Assembly: GCA_021732845.1 (NCBI GenBank)
Contig: JAKFUF010000045.1
Coordinates: 1-64,000, forward strand
Direction: 5' to 3'
DNA from: Planctomycetaceae bacterium
Lineage (GTDB): Bacteria; Planctomycetota; Planctomycetia; Planctomycetales; Planctomycetaceae
Length of the DNA: 64,000 bases
Position 1 is the stretch's first letter, and every line of letters begins with the position of its first letter. The notes below the pieces were generated by a model. That model had not been told where the DNA came from, made no database searches, and saw nothing but the letters and a program-made list of their open reading frames with translations. Made by a program: the position numbers and the translations under genes. Positions 45,105 to 54,430 of this stretch are shown here, piece by piece.

Positions 45105-46475
45105 TCAAACCAACCCTGTCAAAGGCCCATCACCGCAGTAGTCGGGGTTGCCGAACCGTTCGAGGTGATGGCCGAAGCCGCCGGCCAGCGCCAGCAGCAG
45201 GCGGTTGTGGGGTGCCTTGCGGTATTTCAGGGAGCGGCCCATGTGGAAGTCGAGGCCGCCGCCGACCAGCACGAACGGGATGTTGTCGAGGGTGTGCGAA
45301 TTCCCCTTGCCGAGTTCGTTCGTCCACACGATCAGCGTGTTGTCCAGCAGGCTGCCGCTGCCGCCGGGCTCGGGTGTGGCTGCCAGCCGGGTCGCCAGGT
45401 AGGCGAGTTGCTCGCAGTACCAGGTGTTGATCTTGGTCAGCTTGTCCTGGGAATCCTGCTTGCTGTCTTCATGGTGCGACAGGTCGTGGTGGCCCTCTTC
45501 GATGCCGAGCCACCGCATCTTGGCCTGACCCACGGAATTCGTGTATTGCAGTGTGGCGACGCGGGCGAAATCCGCGGCAAAACTGTTGACCATCAGGTCA
45601 ATCTGCATCTTGCTGAGCTGCGGGATGTTGTTGTTGTCCTCTTTGACGCCGCCTGCCAGTTCCGGAACCGCATGCCCGGCGTCAGGCTGGCGAGCGGAGT
45701 CAGCGACGGCGGCTGATTCCACTTTGCTCGATTTGAGTTCGAGTTCCAGCTCGCGGACGAGGGTGGCATGTTCGTCGAGCAACCGCCGGTCTTCGGCGCT
45801 GACCGCCGCGCGGATCTTCCCCAAGTCCTCCTGCAGATCATCAAGAATGCTCCGCAGGCTCTCCTGATCCTTGAGCCGGCCATACAGCTTGTTGAACATC
45901 TGGTAGGGGCTGCTGATCGGCGCGACGGGCTTGTTGGCGGCCGTGTAAACCATGCGGGTCCAGGTGTCGGCACGATCGGGCACCTGCACGCCGAACTCCA
46001 GCGAACCGAACCGCGTGCGTGTTTCGGCCTTCGCCTGCAGATATTCCTTGATCTCCTGGTCGATGGAGCGGCCGCTGGACCAGCCGGCGGGGGTGTCGGA
46101 ACCACCCTGGATGTTGCCCGGAAACAGTTCGATTCCGGTCAGCAGGCAGCCGATGCCCCGCATATGGTTGTCGCCATCGCCGCGGACCTTGTCGCAGACG
46201 CCGTTCAGCACCAAAGTCTGGTGGCGGAGCGCATCGAGCGGCTGCAGGATCGGCGGCAGGGTGAAGCACTCACCCTCCTCTTCCGGCCAGAAGGTCTTGG
46301 GAACAATCCCATTGGGGCTGAACAGCACCACCAGCCGTTGCTTCCGTGGCTGGTCCGCCCCGTAGGCGCCCCGTGGGGCGAAACTTGGCAGGTTCAACAC
46401 AAACGGCACCGCCGCCGCGCTCAGCCCCAGACGCTGGATGAACTCACGGCGGCTCGACGGGCGGGAGCGGGACAT
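45105..46475 (-). CDS. DUF1552 Tat-exported protein
   Basis: 456 residues from ATG 46475 (AGGTG upstream); the frame is open 55 codons further but that part is non-homologous. The N-terminus carries a twin-arginine signal ([21 protein letters not shown]). The DUF1552 body follows, with [49 protein letters not shown], and C-terminal [24 protein letters not shown]. The fold belongs to the alkaline-phosphatase-like DUF1501/DUF1552 group. These usually partner haem-containing DUF1549/DUF1553 proteins, one of which lies downstream. Tat export suggests folding with a cofactor or metal before transport. Reaction unknown. Confidence 0.9.
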   Translation of the reverse strand: MSRSRPSSRREFIQRLGLSAAAVPFVLNLPSFAPRGAYGADQPRKQRLVVLFSPNGIVPKTFWPEEEGECFTLPPILQPLDALRHQTLVLNGVCDKVRGDGDNHMRGIGCLLTGIELFPGNIQGGSDTPAGWSSGRSIDQEIKEYLQAKAETRTRFGSLEFGVQVPDRADTWTRMVYTAANKPVAPISSPYQMFNKLYGRLKDQESLRSILDDLQEDLGKIRAAVSAEDRRLLDEHATLVRELELELKSSKVESAAVADSARQPDAGHAVPELAGGVKEDNNNIPQLSKMQIDLMVNSFAADFARVATLQYTNSVGQAKMRWLGIEEGHHDLSHHEDSKQDSQDKLTKINTWYCEQLAYLATRLAATPEPGGSGSLLDNTLIVWTNELGKGNSHTLDNIPFVLVGGGLDFHMGRSLKYRKAPHNRLLLALAGGFGHHLERFGNPDYCGDGPLTGLV

Positions 46476-46652
46476 CAGGGCACCTTGTGAAAAGTCTATT
46501 GGCCGCTTTGGCGACCCACAGTTGCCGGGTATGCAGCCCAGATCGGTCGCATCAGGCATTGTATCGCCACTGACGGTGTTCTGACATTCAAACTTGCCTT
46601 CCCGCCCGGATTCAAACCTCGGTGCCGCCTGTGGCTCCATCCACTTTGTATG

Positions 46653-48179
46653 TCAGCGCACTTTGGCGGGCGGCTTCTGTCCGGGTGGAATCAAGGTCGT
46701 GTACTTTCGACCCTCCATCCGGCGCTTCCACTCTTCCCGCGCCGCGTTCAGCAGTTCGGGCTTTTCCAGCAGGTCGAGTGCGGTGACGGCCAGCGTTTTG
46801 GCGGCGGAGATCGTGCCTTTTTCACCAATGGACGAGCCGATGGCCGCGACGTTTTGCCAACTGTGGCCAGGGCTTCCCTCGGCCGCGCAGGCGACCCGCA
46901 GGCCGCCGGTGGGGACGTACCAGCTAATGTCACCAACGTCCGTCGAACCCTTGGAAGGCTCCGCGGCGGAGCTGGGCGATTCGATCTCCTCGTGGAGCGG
47001 AGTTTTGAATTCCCGTTGGAAATCCGCCACCAGTGGAGCCTGCAGGCGGCGGGCAAAGGCGCGTTCTTCGTCGGTGAACTTCGGGATCCCCGCCCGCTTC
47101 AGGTTCTGGGCGAGCAGCTCCGCCAGGGGCGTGTTGACAATAATTTCGTGGCAGTCCGTGTCGATCTGCACCGCCACCTTCGTGCGGGTCATCAGCGCCG
47201 CGCCTTTGGCAATGTCGTTGATCCACTCAAAGTACTGCTCGACATCATGGTGTTTGTCGGCCCGGACGTAGTACCAGACGGTTGCCTTGGCCGGGACAAC
47301 GTTTGGGGCACCGCCGCCATCGGTGATCACATAGTGCAGCCGGGCATCCTCCTTCACATGCTCGCGCATGAAGTTCACGCCGACATTCATCAGCTCGACG
47401 GCATCCAGGGCGCTGCGTCCGCTGTCGGGGCTGGCGGCCGCATGGGCGGCGACTCCGGAGAATGTGAATTTGACCGAGACCGCCGCCTTGGCACTGCCGG
47501 CCCAGGCACCATTGCGGCTCGAAGGGTGCCAGTGCAGGCACACGTCGAGATCGTCGAACTGCTTGTCGAGCAGCATGTAGACTTTGCCAATCAATGTCTC
47601 TTCCGCGGGCGTGCCATACAGGCGGACCGTGCCCGGCAGCTTCTGCCGTTCCATCGCCGCCTTGACCGCCAAGGCCGCCCCCAACGCCGCCGTGCCCAAG
47701 CCGCTGTGACCACAGGCATGGCCGGGTGCCCCATCGGTCACGGGTTCGCGGTCGCCGCTGACCTTCTGGCTCATGCCCGGCAGTGCATCGTATTCCGCCA
47801 AAATCCCAATAATGGGATGCCCGCTGCCATAACTGGCCACGAACGAAGTCGGCATGCCCGACACTCCGGTCTTCACCGAAAACCCCGCCGACTTCAACTT
47901 GTCCACCAGCAGGGCCGAGGACTTGTGCTCTTCCAGCCCGACTTCAGCAAACTCCCAAATGGCCTTGTTGACCTGTTTAAGTTCCTCCGTCCGGCCATCA
48001 ATGTCCTTCAGGGCAGCCTCCTGAGAGGGCCGCCACGGCTTGGCAGGTTCGGACTTGGCGGACTCCTGACCGATGACCGGTGTGTGCCCGATGACGATGC
48101 CGACGAACAGTGTGGTGGCCACCGCTCGCAGGAACCGCTGCGCCGGAGAGTGGACTGCAGCAACGTGAAAGCCTGACAT
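46653..48179 (-). CDS. Secreted M20-family amidohydrolase, AbgB-like
   Basis: 508 residues from ATG 48179, supported by GGGAG eight bases upstream. A signal peptide (FLRAVATTLFVGIVIGHTPVIGQ) precedes an M20 dipeptidase/aminobenzoyl-glutamate hydrolase-type domain. Metal and catalytic features are visible: GILAEYDALPG, the PGHACGHSGLGTAALGAAL metal-ligand block, GTPAEET (catalytic Glu region) and VCLHWHPS, with the dimerisation-domain segment FSGVAAHAAASPDSGRSALDAVELMNVGVNFMREH. The C-terminus ends in a PSKGSTDVGDISWYVPTGGL metal-ligand segment. It should hydrolyse an amide bond of an N-acyl or aryl amino acid in the periplasm; substrate unknown. Convergent neighbours and no operon. Confidence 0.9.
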   Translation of the reverse strand: MSGFHVAAVHSPAQRFLRAVATTLFVGIVIGHTPVIGQESAKSEPAKPWRPSQEAALKDIDGRTEELKQVNKAIWEFAEVGLEEHKSSALLVDKLKSAGFSVKTGVSGMPTSFVASYGSGHPIIGILAEYDALPGMSQKVSGDREPVTDGAPGHACGHSGLGTAALGAALAVKAAMERQKLPGTVRLYGTPAEETLIGKVYMLLDKQFDDLDVCLHWHPSSRNGAWAGSAKAAVSVKFTFSGVAAHAAASPDSGRSALDAVELMNVGVNFMREHVKEDARLHYVITDGGGAPNVVPAKATVWYYVRADKHHDVEQYFEWINDIAKGAALMTRTKVAVQIDTDCHEIIVNTPLAELLAQNLKRAGIPKFTDEERAFARRLQAPLVADFQREFKTPLHEEIESPSSAAEPSKGSTDVGDISWYVPTGGLRVACAAEGSPGHSWQNVAAIGSSIGEKGTISAAKTLAVTALDLLEKPELLNAAREEWKRRMEGRKYTTLIPPGQKPPAKVR

Positions 48180-48388
48180 CAGTCGATCTCCCGGAATCAC
48201 ACAATGTTATAGAGGTTCTTCAACAATGGGTTCGTGGCCGCTCAGCAGCATATTCGCCGTCCGCCTGCTTCGCCACTTGCCGCGTCAAATCCGAGATTGA
48301 ATGCTCAGGCCCTTCGTTCTCTGGTGTTCCGTCTGCTAAAGTTGAATGGAAGAACCAATAAGTGCAACATGGCAGGCACGCCGCTGAC

Positions 48389-48829
48389 ATGCAGTGTCTG
48401 CCGTTCGCTCCTCCCCACAAACCGACGGTGATTCCCGTGTTTTTGCTGCGTGCCTTTCGCCTGCGGTGTCCCCGCTGTGGCGAAGGCCAGTTGTATTCCA
48501 GCCTGTTTCGTATGCACAAAGCCTGTCCACATTGTGGCTACGACTTTCAGCGCGAACCGGGGTTTTATCTGGGCTCGATCTACATCAACTACGGCTGGAC
48601 GGCACTGATCACCGTGGTTGGATTCGTGGTCCTGCGGCTCGGGTTCGACTTCCCGCGCGGACCACTGCTGATTGGCTTCACGACGTTTTGCGTGATCTTC
48701 CCGCTGCTCTTTTTCCACCACGCCCGCGCCCTGTGGCTCGCCATGGATTTCAATTTCGACCCGACCGGCGGCAGGCCACGGCAGCCGGCGAATCCGGAAG
48801 AGAATCCCCCGGCTCGGACTGAAAGTTAA
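48389..48829 (+). CDS. DUF983 membrane protein
   Basis: 146 residues from ATG 48389; GTG 48362 or GTG 48428 are other possible starts and no ribosome-binding site decides. Two zinc-ribbon knuckles (LRCPRCGEGQLYSSLFRMHKACPHCGYDF) are followed by the family's REPGFYLGSIYINYG segment and two transmembrane helices (WTALITVVGFVVLRLGF and PLLIGFTTFCVIFPLLFFHHARALWLAMDF). DUF983 proteins are small membrane proteins of unknown function found in many bacteria. The tail is Pro-rich and variable. Confidence 0.85.
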   Translation: MQCLPFAPPHKPTVIPVFLLRAFRLRCPRCGEGQLYSSLFRMHKACPHCGYDFQREPGFYLGSIYINYGWTALITVVGFVVLRLGFDFPRGPLLIGFTTFCVIFPLLFFHHARALWLAMDFNFDPTGGRPRQPANPEENPPARTES

Positions 48830-49229
48830 GGGAATAGCACCGTCCCTGGTCGTGGGCTGGCCATTCGGCGTGGCTCTCTTCCTGCCAAACTGGGACGCTC
48901 ACATTACGAATCTGTTCGGTGGAACACCGTCTTGAGCCGCGGCGCGCCCGGTTCCATGTTCGGCCTGCGCTCGCACTGACGGTACAGCACGCATGGCCCC
49001 AGGCCAAAACGAACCAGTCGACCTTCGTCGGTCGTCCGGACGGTGTCGCCGAAAACTGTCGTTCAGTGCCTCGATTTTTGTCGCAGGGAGTACAATCAGG
49101 AAATGCAGAATTTGCGAGTGGGCCGCGAGCATCCGCGAGGGGATTTCGCTAGAATTCGCCACGATTCAGGAGTGATTCAGATCCACGACAGGTGTGCTGA
49201 AATCACGCAAACTATAAAGGGCAAGTGTT
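48830..49229. other. Intergenic stretch upstream of gatA
   Basis: 400 bp without a recognisable gene; in particular no gatC-like frame was found. The last 50 bp carry a copy of the GATCC-CGACAGGTGT-AATCACGCA element (49180-49209) running directly into ACTATAAAGGG before the gatA start. Confidence 0.55.
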
Positions 49230-50699
49230 ATGTCGCTCAGCGGTGCCACGGCGGGTGAACTTCTTTTGCGGCTTGAGCGGGGCGACCTGACCGCGGTGGA
49301 GATCACGGCGGGCTACCTGGATGCCATTGCAGCCCGCGACGGACGGGTACAGGCGTTTCTGTCCGTCAACCGCGACGAGGCGCTGCGACAGGCGACGGAG
49401 ATCGACAGCCGCCGGCAGCGGGGCGCACCGGTGGGAAAACTGGCCGGTCTGCCCGTCGCCGTGAAGGACGTGATCTGCGCGAAGGGCCAGAAGACGACCT
49501 GCGCCAGCAAGATGCTGCAGAATTTCGTGCCGCCGTACGACGCCCACGTCATCACCCGCCTGCGGGACGAGGACGCGGTGCTGATCGGGCGGACGAACAT
49601 GGACGAATTCGCCATGGGTTCGTCGACAGAGAACTCCGCCTTCCAGGTCACCAAGAACCCGTGGAATTTGAGCCACGCGCCCGGCGGGTCCAGCGGTGGC
49701 TCAGCCGCGGCGGTGGCGGCGGGGATGTCGCCCTTCTCTCTCGGCAGCGACACCGGTGGCTCAATCCGCCAGCCAGCCGGTTTCTGCGGCGTCGTGGGGA
49801 TCAAGCCGACCTATGGCCGCGTTTCACGGTACGGGCTGGTGGCATTCGCCAGTTCCCTCGACCAGATCGGCCCGTTCGCCAACGATGTGCATGGCGCGGC
49901 ACTGCTGCTGGAAGCGATCGCCGGCCGCGACCCGCGCGATTCGACCTCGGTCGACATGCCGGTGCCCAAGTATGCCGCCACGGTGGATGAGCCACTGGCC
50001 GGCCTGAAAATCGGCGTGGCCAAGGAGCACTTTGTCGCGGGCCTCAATGTCGAAGTCGAAGCGGCGGTGATGGCCGCGCTGGATGTCTACCGCAAGCTGG
50101 GCGCGGAGGTCAAAGAGGTCTCGCTGCCGCACTCCAAGTACTCGGTGGCGGTGTACTACATTGTTTGTGCCTCGGAGGCCTCAAGCAACCTGGCCCGGTA
50201 TGACGGCGTGCATTACGGGCACCGGGCAGAATCCTTCAAGGACATGATCGACATGTTCTGTCGCACCCGCGGCGAAGGGTTCGGCGCTGAGGTGAAACGG
50301 CGAATCATGCTGGGCACATACGCCCTGTCGGCTGGCTATTACGACGCCTACTACCTCAAGGCGTTGAAAGTCCGCCGGTTGATTCGTCAGGACTACGACG
50401 AGGCGTTCAAATCGGTGGATGTCATCGTCTCGCCCTCGTCGCCCACACCCGCGTTCAAGATTGGCGAACTGGTGGACGACCCGCTGTCGATGTACCTGCA
50501 GGACATCTACACCATCAGCGCGAACCTCGCCGGCCTGCCAGGCATCGTGCTGCCGGCGGGCTTCAGTAGCTCCGGGCTGCCGATCGGCCTGCAACTGCAG
50601 GGTCCGGCCTTCGCCGAAGAACGCCTGCTCCGCGCCGCCCGGATGTACGAACGCGAAACCGACTGGCACCGCCGCCACCCGGAACTGCCACGCGGCTGA
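49230..50699 (+). CDS. gatA: Asp-tRNA(Asn)/Glu-tRNA(Gln) amidotransferase subunit A
   Basis: 489 residues, matching GatA throughout. It is the amidase subunit that releases ammonia from glutamine for conversion of mischarged Glu-tRNA(Gln) or Asp-tRNA(Asn). The Ser-cisSer-Lys triad is visible: Lys79 in LPVAVKDVI, Ser154 in APGGSSGGSAAAVAAG and Ser178 in GSDTGGSIRQPA. Further signatures are GRTNMDEFAMGSSTENS and GIKPTYGRVSRYGLVAFASSLDQIGP in adjoining blocks. gatB follows ~370 bp downstream in the same direction; gatC is not adjacent. The start at 49230 lies ~20 bp after the repeat-derived AATCACGCAAACTATAAA. Confidence 0.97.
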   Translation: MSLSGATAGELLLRLERGDLTAVEITAGYLDAIAARDGRVQAFLSVNRDEALRQATEIDSRRQRGAPVGKLAGLPVAVKDVICAKGQKTTCASKMLQNFVPPYDAHVITRLRDEDAVLIGRTNMDEFAMGSSTENSAFQVTKNPWNLSHAPGGSSGGSAAAVAAGMSPFSLGSDTGGSIRQPAGFCGVVGIKPTYGRVSRYGLVAFASSLDQIGPFANDVHGAALLLEAIAGRDPRDSTSVDMPVPKYAATVDEPLAGLKIGVAKEHFVAGLNVEVEAAVMAALDVYRKLGAEVKEVSLPHSKYSVAVYYIVCASEASSNLARYDGVHYGHRAESFKDMIDMFCRTRGEGFGAEVKRRIMLGTYALSAGYYDAYYLKALKVRRLIRQDYDEAFKSVDVIVSPSSPTPAFKIGELVDDPLSMYLQDIYTISANLAGLPGIVLPAGFSSSGLPIGLQLQGPAFAEERLLRAARMYERETDWHRRHPELPRG

Positions 50700-50740
50700 G
50701 TGCGCCGCCAGGCAGTCTGTCACAGCAAGATTAGAGGCTA

Positions 50741-50999
50741 AATAATTTCAAATTTCAGATTTCAAATTTCACAGTCTGTGAGATTCAAGCTCTGAAATCG
50801 CTCAGCCACAATCAGGTCCGCACCCACAGTTTGTATTCGTGAAATTCGTAAGATTCGTGACAATTCGTGGTCCCTTTCTTCGCTGCCCAGCGAAAGATTT
50901 GACCCCATGGCCGATCACGAACATCTGTTCTCATGGTGCTCAGGCACCATGTTCGTACTGTGAATTTTGAAATCTGAGATATCTGAGATTTGAAATTCG
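50741..50999. repeat. Element with inverted AT-rich ends between gatA and gatB
   Basis: Left end ~50741-50780 (AATTTCAGATTTCAAATTTC then ACAGTCTGTG) and right end ~50957-50999 (TACTGTGAATTTTGAAATC, ATCTGAGATTTGAAATTCG) are inverted versions of one another and of the pair at 2960/3110. The interior contains TTCGTGAAATTCGTAAGATTCGTG iterations split as ATTCGTGAAATTCG and AGATTCGTGACAATTCGTGG. No gene. Confidence 0.65.
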
Positions 51000-51070
51000 T
51001 ATCGTCTGCGAGCCGATTCCTTCGCCAGCAGTCGCGGACAAAAGCCCAAATCAAGAGTCACGAGAGCGTC

Positions 51071-52558
51071 ATGAACCACACCGTCATCATCGGCCTTGAA
51101 GTTCACGTGCAGTTGCAGACGAAGTCCAAGATCTTCTGTGGCTGCTCCGCCGACTTCAACCCGGACCATCCCAATGTGCAGACTTGTCCGGTCTGCCTCG
51201 GATTGCCGGGTGCGCTGCCGGTCATGAACCGCGAGGCGTTTGAGCTGGGGGTCAAGACGGCGCTCGCGCTCAACTGCGAGATCTCGTCCTATACCAAGTG
51301 GGACCGCAAGCACTACTACTACCCCGACCTGCCGAAGGGGTTTCAGATCAGCCAGTTCGACCTGCCCTTCAGCGAGGATGGGTTTCTGGAAATCGAAACG
51401 AACCCGGAGACTGGCGAGCGGCGAAGAATCGGCATCATCCGCGCCCACCTGGAAGAAGACGCCGGCAAAAATCTGCACGACGACGCCGGACGGAGCGACA
51501 GCCAGGTGGACCTGAACCGCGCGGGCACGCCGCTGTTGGAGATCGTCTCGCAGCCGGACATGCGGACCGCGGCCGAAGCCACGAAGTATCTGCAGGAACT
51601 GCGGCTGCTGCTGACGTACCTGGGCGTATCCGACTGCAACATGCAGGAAGGCAGCCTGCGCTGCGACGCCAACGTCAACCTGCACATCCACCAGGATGAC
51701 GGCCACAAGGTGCCGACACCGATCGTCGAAGTTAAAAATCTGAACAGTTTCCGGAATGTCGAAATTGCTCTGGAATACGAGGTCCAGCGGCAACTGGAGG
51801 CCTTCAAAGCCACCGGCATCAAGTTCGGTGACAAGGGCGGCCACAAAACGACCCGTGGCTTCGACGCCGGCACCGGGAAGACCACGCCGCAGCGAGAAAA
51901 AGAAGACTCGGCCGACTACCGCTACTTCCCCGACCCCGACCTGCTGCCGGTCACGGTCACCGAGGACTACATCTCCAGCGTCCGCGAGGCCCTGCCAGAA
52001 TTTCCGGCCGACCGCCGCAAACGGTTTGTCGCCGCGTATCAACTCTCTGACTACGACGTGCAGGTCATCGTCGACCAGGGCCGTGGCTTCGGCGACTACT
52101 TCGAGGAAGTCGCGAAGCTCTGTGGCGACGGCAAGCAGGCGTGCAACTGGGTCACGCAGGACATTCTGCGCGAATTGAAAGAGCGGAAGCTCGAATTCAG
52201 CGAATTCCCCATCTCGGCACCTGTCCTGGGCGATCTGCTCGGCCGAATCACCAAAAAGAAGCTCACCACCAAGAGCGCCCGCGAGATCTTCATGGATCTG
52301 CTGGACGGCAACGGCGCATCCACCGCGCGGATCGATGAGATCATCGCCGCCAAGGGGCTGGCCATCGTCGAGGACACCGGGGCGATCGAAAAAGTCATCG
52401 CCACGGTCATCGACAAGAACGCCAAGGCCGTGGCTGACTTCAAAGCCGGCAAACAAGCCGCCGTGGGTGCGCTCATTGGCCAGGTGATGCGCGAAGTGAA
52501 GGGTGCCGACCCGCAGAAGGTCCGCGAGATGCTCATCGCGGCGCTGTCACAACGCTGA
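51071..52558 (+). CDS. gatB: Asp-tRNA(Asn)/Glu-tRNA(Gln) amidotransferase subunit B
   Basis: 495 residues from ATG 51071, where GatB homology begins ([21 protein letters not shown], quoted from residue 2); the frame extends 27 codons upstream into repeat sequence. GatB binds tRNA and performs the kinase and transamidation steps using ammonia from GatA. Signatures: [65 protein letters not shown], and a C-terminal YqeY/tail domain ([21 protein letters not shown]...[17 protein letters not shown]). Cys residues of the zinc site are seen in CGCSADF and CPVCLG. Length is normal. Confidence 0.97.
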   Translation: MNHTVIIGLEVHVQLQTKSKIFCGCSADFNPDHPNVQTCPVCLGLPGALPVMNREAFELGVKTALALNCEISSYTKWDRKHYYYPDLPKGFQISQFDLPFSEDGFLEIETNPETGERRRIGIIRAHLEEDAGKNLHDDAGRSDSQVDLNRAGTPLLEIVSQPDMRTAAEATKYLQELRLLLTYLGVSDCNMQEGSLRCDANVNLHIHQDDGHKVPTPIVEVKNLNSFRNVEIALEYEVQRQLEAFKATGIKFGDKGGHKTTRGFDAGTGKTTPQREKEDSADYRYFPDPDLLPVTVTEDYISSVREALPEFPADRRKRFVAAYQLSDYDVQVIVDQGRGFGDYFEEVAKLCGDGKQACNWVTQDILRELKERKLEFSEFPISAPVLGDLLGRITKKKLTTKSAREIFMDLLDGNGASTARIDEIIAAKGLAIVEDTGAIEKVIATVIDKNAKAVADFKAGKQAAVGALIGQVMREVKGADPQKVREMLIAALSQR

Positions 52559-52744
52559 TGCCCGAAGCTACGCCTAAACCCCACAAAGTTCAGGGCCTGT
52601 CGGTTTAATCGGTAGATGCCATCGCCGGACCGCCGTGCCTTTCGCAGAGCGAGGGGCAACACAAAGTTGCCGAGTCACTCCGTGACTCGCATCGGGGCTT
52701 TCTCGACGGCTTGCCCTCCAACGCGAACGGCAGGGCGCAAGCTC

Positions 52745-52877
52745 AGCCTTTTGAAGGTGTGGAAACAGCGGGAAACTCCGGGTTTTCTGAAGAGTGCGGC
52801 CACCTAGATCTAGCGTCGAAAGATGCTGAAGTCCCGAATTCTCGGTGTTTTTCACGACAATGCACCTTCAAAAGGTT
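52745..52877. mobile_element. MITE-like insertion with 13-bp terminal inverted repeats
   Basis: CCTTTTGAAGGTG (52747-52759) and CACCTTCAAAAGG (52863-52875) are exact inverted repeats bounding ~130 bp. The 12-bp sequence GGGCGCAAGCTC occurs directly on both sides (52733-52744 and 52878-52889), whereas the uninterrupted units at 53.3 and 53.8 kb carry it once, as expected of a target-site duplication. There is no coding sequence inside. Module shuffling between repeats is an alternative explanation. Confidence 0.6.
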
Positions 52878-53010
52878 GGGCGCAAGCTCTCCGGTGAGTC
52901 TCAAAGTCGCCCAGTCACTCCGGCTGGGTTCGAGTCACGGAGTGACTCGCCTACGGTGTGACTCACGACCGCCGCAACCAGTCCTGGCCACGCCTGTGAT
53001 GGTCGCCGCC

Positions 53011-53110
53011 CCACCGAGTTCATCTCGGTGGATTCGGGCCTGTGCACTACGCCGCACGCCACCGTTCTGCGTAGTGCAGAGGCCCGAATCCACTGAGGCA
53101 AGCTCAGTGG
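53011..53110. repeat. REPIN-like triple hairpin, copy 2
   Basis: Hairpin A: CCACCGAG (53011-53018) TTCAT CTCGGTGG (53024-53031). Hairpin B: 22-base arms at 53031-53052 and 53069-53090 with one mismatch and a 16-nt loop. Hairpin C: CCACTGAG (53090-53097) GCAAG CTCAGTGG (53103-53110). A and C are inverted relative to each other, the layout of REPINs. Confidence 0.8.
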
Positions 53111-53484
53111 GGTTGCGGTCGCACAACCGGCACGGGGCACCCTGAAAGTAGCGGCTGGGCGCAAGCCCTCCGGTGAGCCACAAACTGCGAAACCGATCAC
53201 CGGACGGCTCGCGCCGTGCCGCTATCAAGACGGCGTAAACCAGACCATGCCCGCGGTCTCTCGCGGAGCGAGAGGCAACACAAAGTTGCCGAGTCACTCC
53301 GTGACTCGCATCGGGGCTTTCTCGACGGCTTGCCCTCCAACGCGATCGGCAGGGCACAAGCTCTCTGGTGAGTCTCACAGTCGCCCAGTCACTCCGGCTA
53401 GGTTCGAGTCACGGAGTGACTCGGCTACGGTGTGACTCACGGCCGCCGCAACCAGTCCTGGCCACGCCTGTGTCCTCCACGACC

Positions 53485-53585
53485 CCACCGAGTTCATCTC
53501 GGTGGTGAACGGGCCTCTGCACTACGCCGCACGCCACCGTTCTGCGTAGTGCAGAGGCCCGAATCCACTGAGGCAAGCTCAGTGG
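53485..53585. repeat. REPIN-like triple hairpin, copy 3
   Basis: Same structure as 53011-53110. The central stem here is a perfect 18-bp pair (53510-53527 CGGGCCTCTGCACTACGC with 53544-53561) and has the same 16-nt loop; outer stems are at 53485-53505 and 53565-53585. Confidence 0.8.
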
Positions 53586-53996
53586 GGTTGCGGTCGCACA
53601 ACCGGCACCCTGAAAGTAGCGGCTGGGCGCAAGCCCTCCGGTGAACCACAAAGTGCGAAACCGATCACCGGACGGCTCGCGCCGTTCCGCTATCAAGACG
53701 GCGTAAACCAGACCATGCCCGCGGTCTCTCGCGGAGCGAGAGGCAACACAAAGTTGCCGAGTCACTCCGTGACTCGCATCGGGGCTTTCTCGACGGCTTG
53801 CCCTCCAACGCGAACGGCAGGGCGCAAGCTCTCCGGTGAGTCTCAAAGTCGCCCAGTCACTCCGGCCGGGTTCGAGTCACGGAGTGACTCGGCTACTGTG
53901 TGACTCACGACCGCCGCAACCGGTCCTTGCCACGTCATGCAACTGGAGTTGTTCTTTGCCTCACTTCCGATCCAGTGGCCGACCCAACAGCCTTTA

Positions 53997-54101
53997 TTCG
54001 CGTCAATTCGCGTTCATTCGCGGTGCTAACAATTCGACGGGCCGACATCGGTCAAAAAGACGTGCGGTGAGAAACCGCGAATGAACGCGAATTGACGCGA
54101 A
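53997..54101. repeat. Perfect 28-bp inverted repeat with 49-bp loop
   Basis: Arms 53997-54024 (TTCGCGTCAATTCGCG then TTCATTCGCGGT) and 54074-54101 are exact complements. The architecture matches 31872-31979 although the sequence differs; both are built on TTCGYG triplet-like iterations. Confidence 0.85.
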
Positions 54102-54344
54102 CAGGCTGACTTGGCGGCAGGAGCTGAAGCCCGCCTGTCACGCCTGCGGAACTCACGTCGTTCAACCCCGAGCAAAGTCGCCCAGTCACTCCGGCTGAGT
54201 TCGAGTCACGGAGTGACTCGCCTACTGTGTGACTTGCCACGCCTGTGGTGGTCGCCGCCCCACGGAGTTCGCCTCGGTGGTCAGCGGGCCTGTGCACGAC
54301 GCCGTGCGTGTTGCCGTTCGATCGAAATGGCCGGGCGCGATTTC

Positions 54345-54430
54345 GGGACGCCGCCAGCGGATTCGGAGTGCGCGTCAGCGAGCGGATCCGCGACCGGGGT
54401 CCGGGAATCACGCAAGATGATATGGCGTAA
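54345..54430. repeat. REP-like element, GATCC/AATCACGCA family, second full copy
   Basis: Contains CCAGCGGATTCGGAGTGCGC, then GCGGATCCGCGACCGG and GTCCGGGAATCACGCA, collinear with the element at 4635-4715. It is followed by an AGATGATATGG segment. Confidence 0.65.

Noticed and set aside
49214-49219. TATAAA as a -10 box for gatA
   Set aside because: It ends only about 10 bp before the start codon, leaving almost no leader, and has no convincing -35 partner; kept only as part of the repeat family observation.
52935-53846. 145-147-codon minus-strand frames with repeated SRWRASRRESPDASHGV segments
   Set aside because: Translations of the palindromic repeat array; identical peptides recur because the DNA repeats, not because of selection on protein.
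54196-54222. tRNA T-arm like GTTCGAGTC sequences
   Set aside because: They are part of the GAGTCACGGAGTGACTC palindrome repeated many times; no acceptor or anticodon stems can be drawn.
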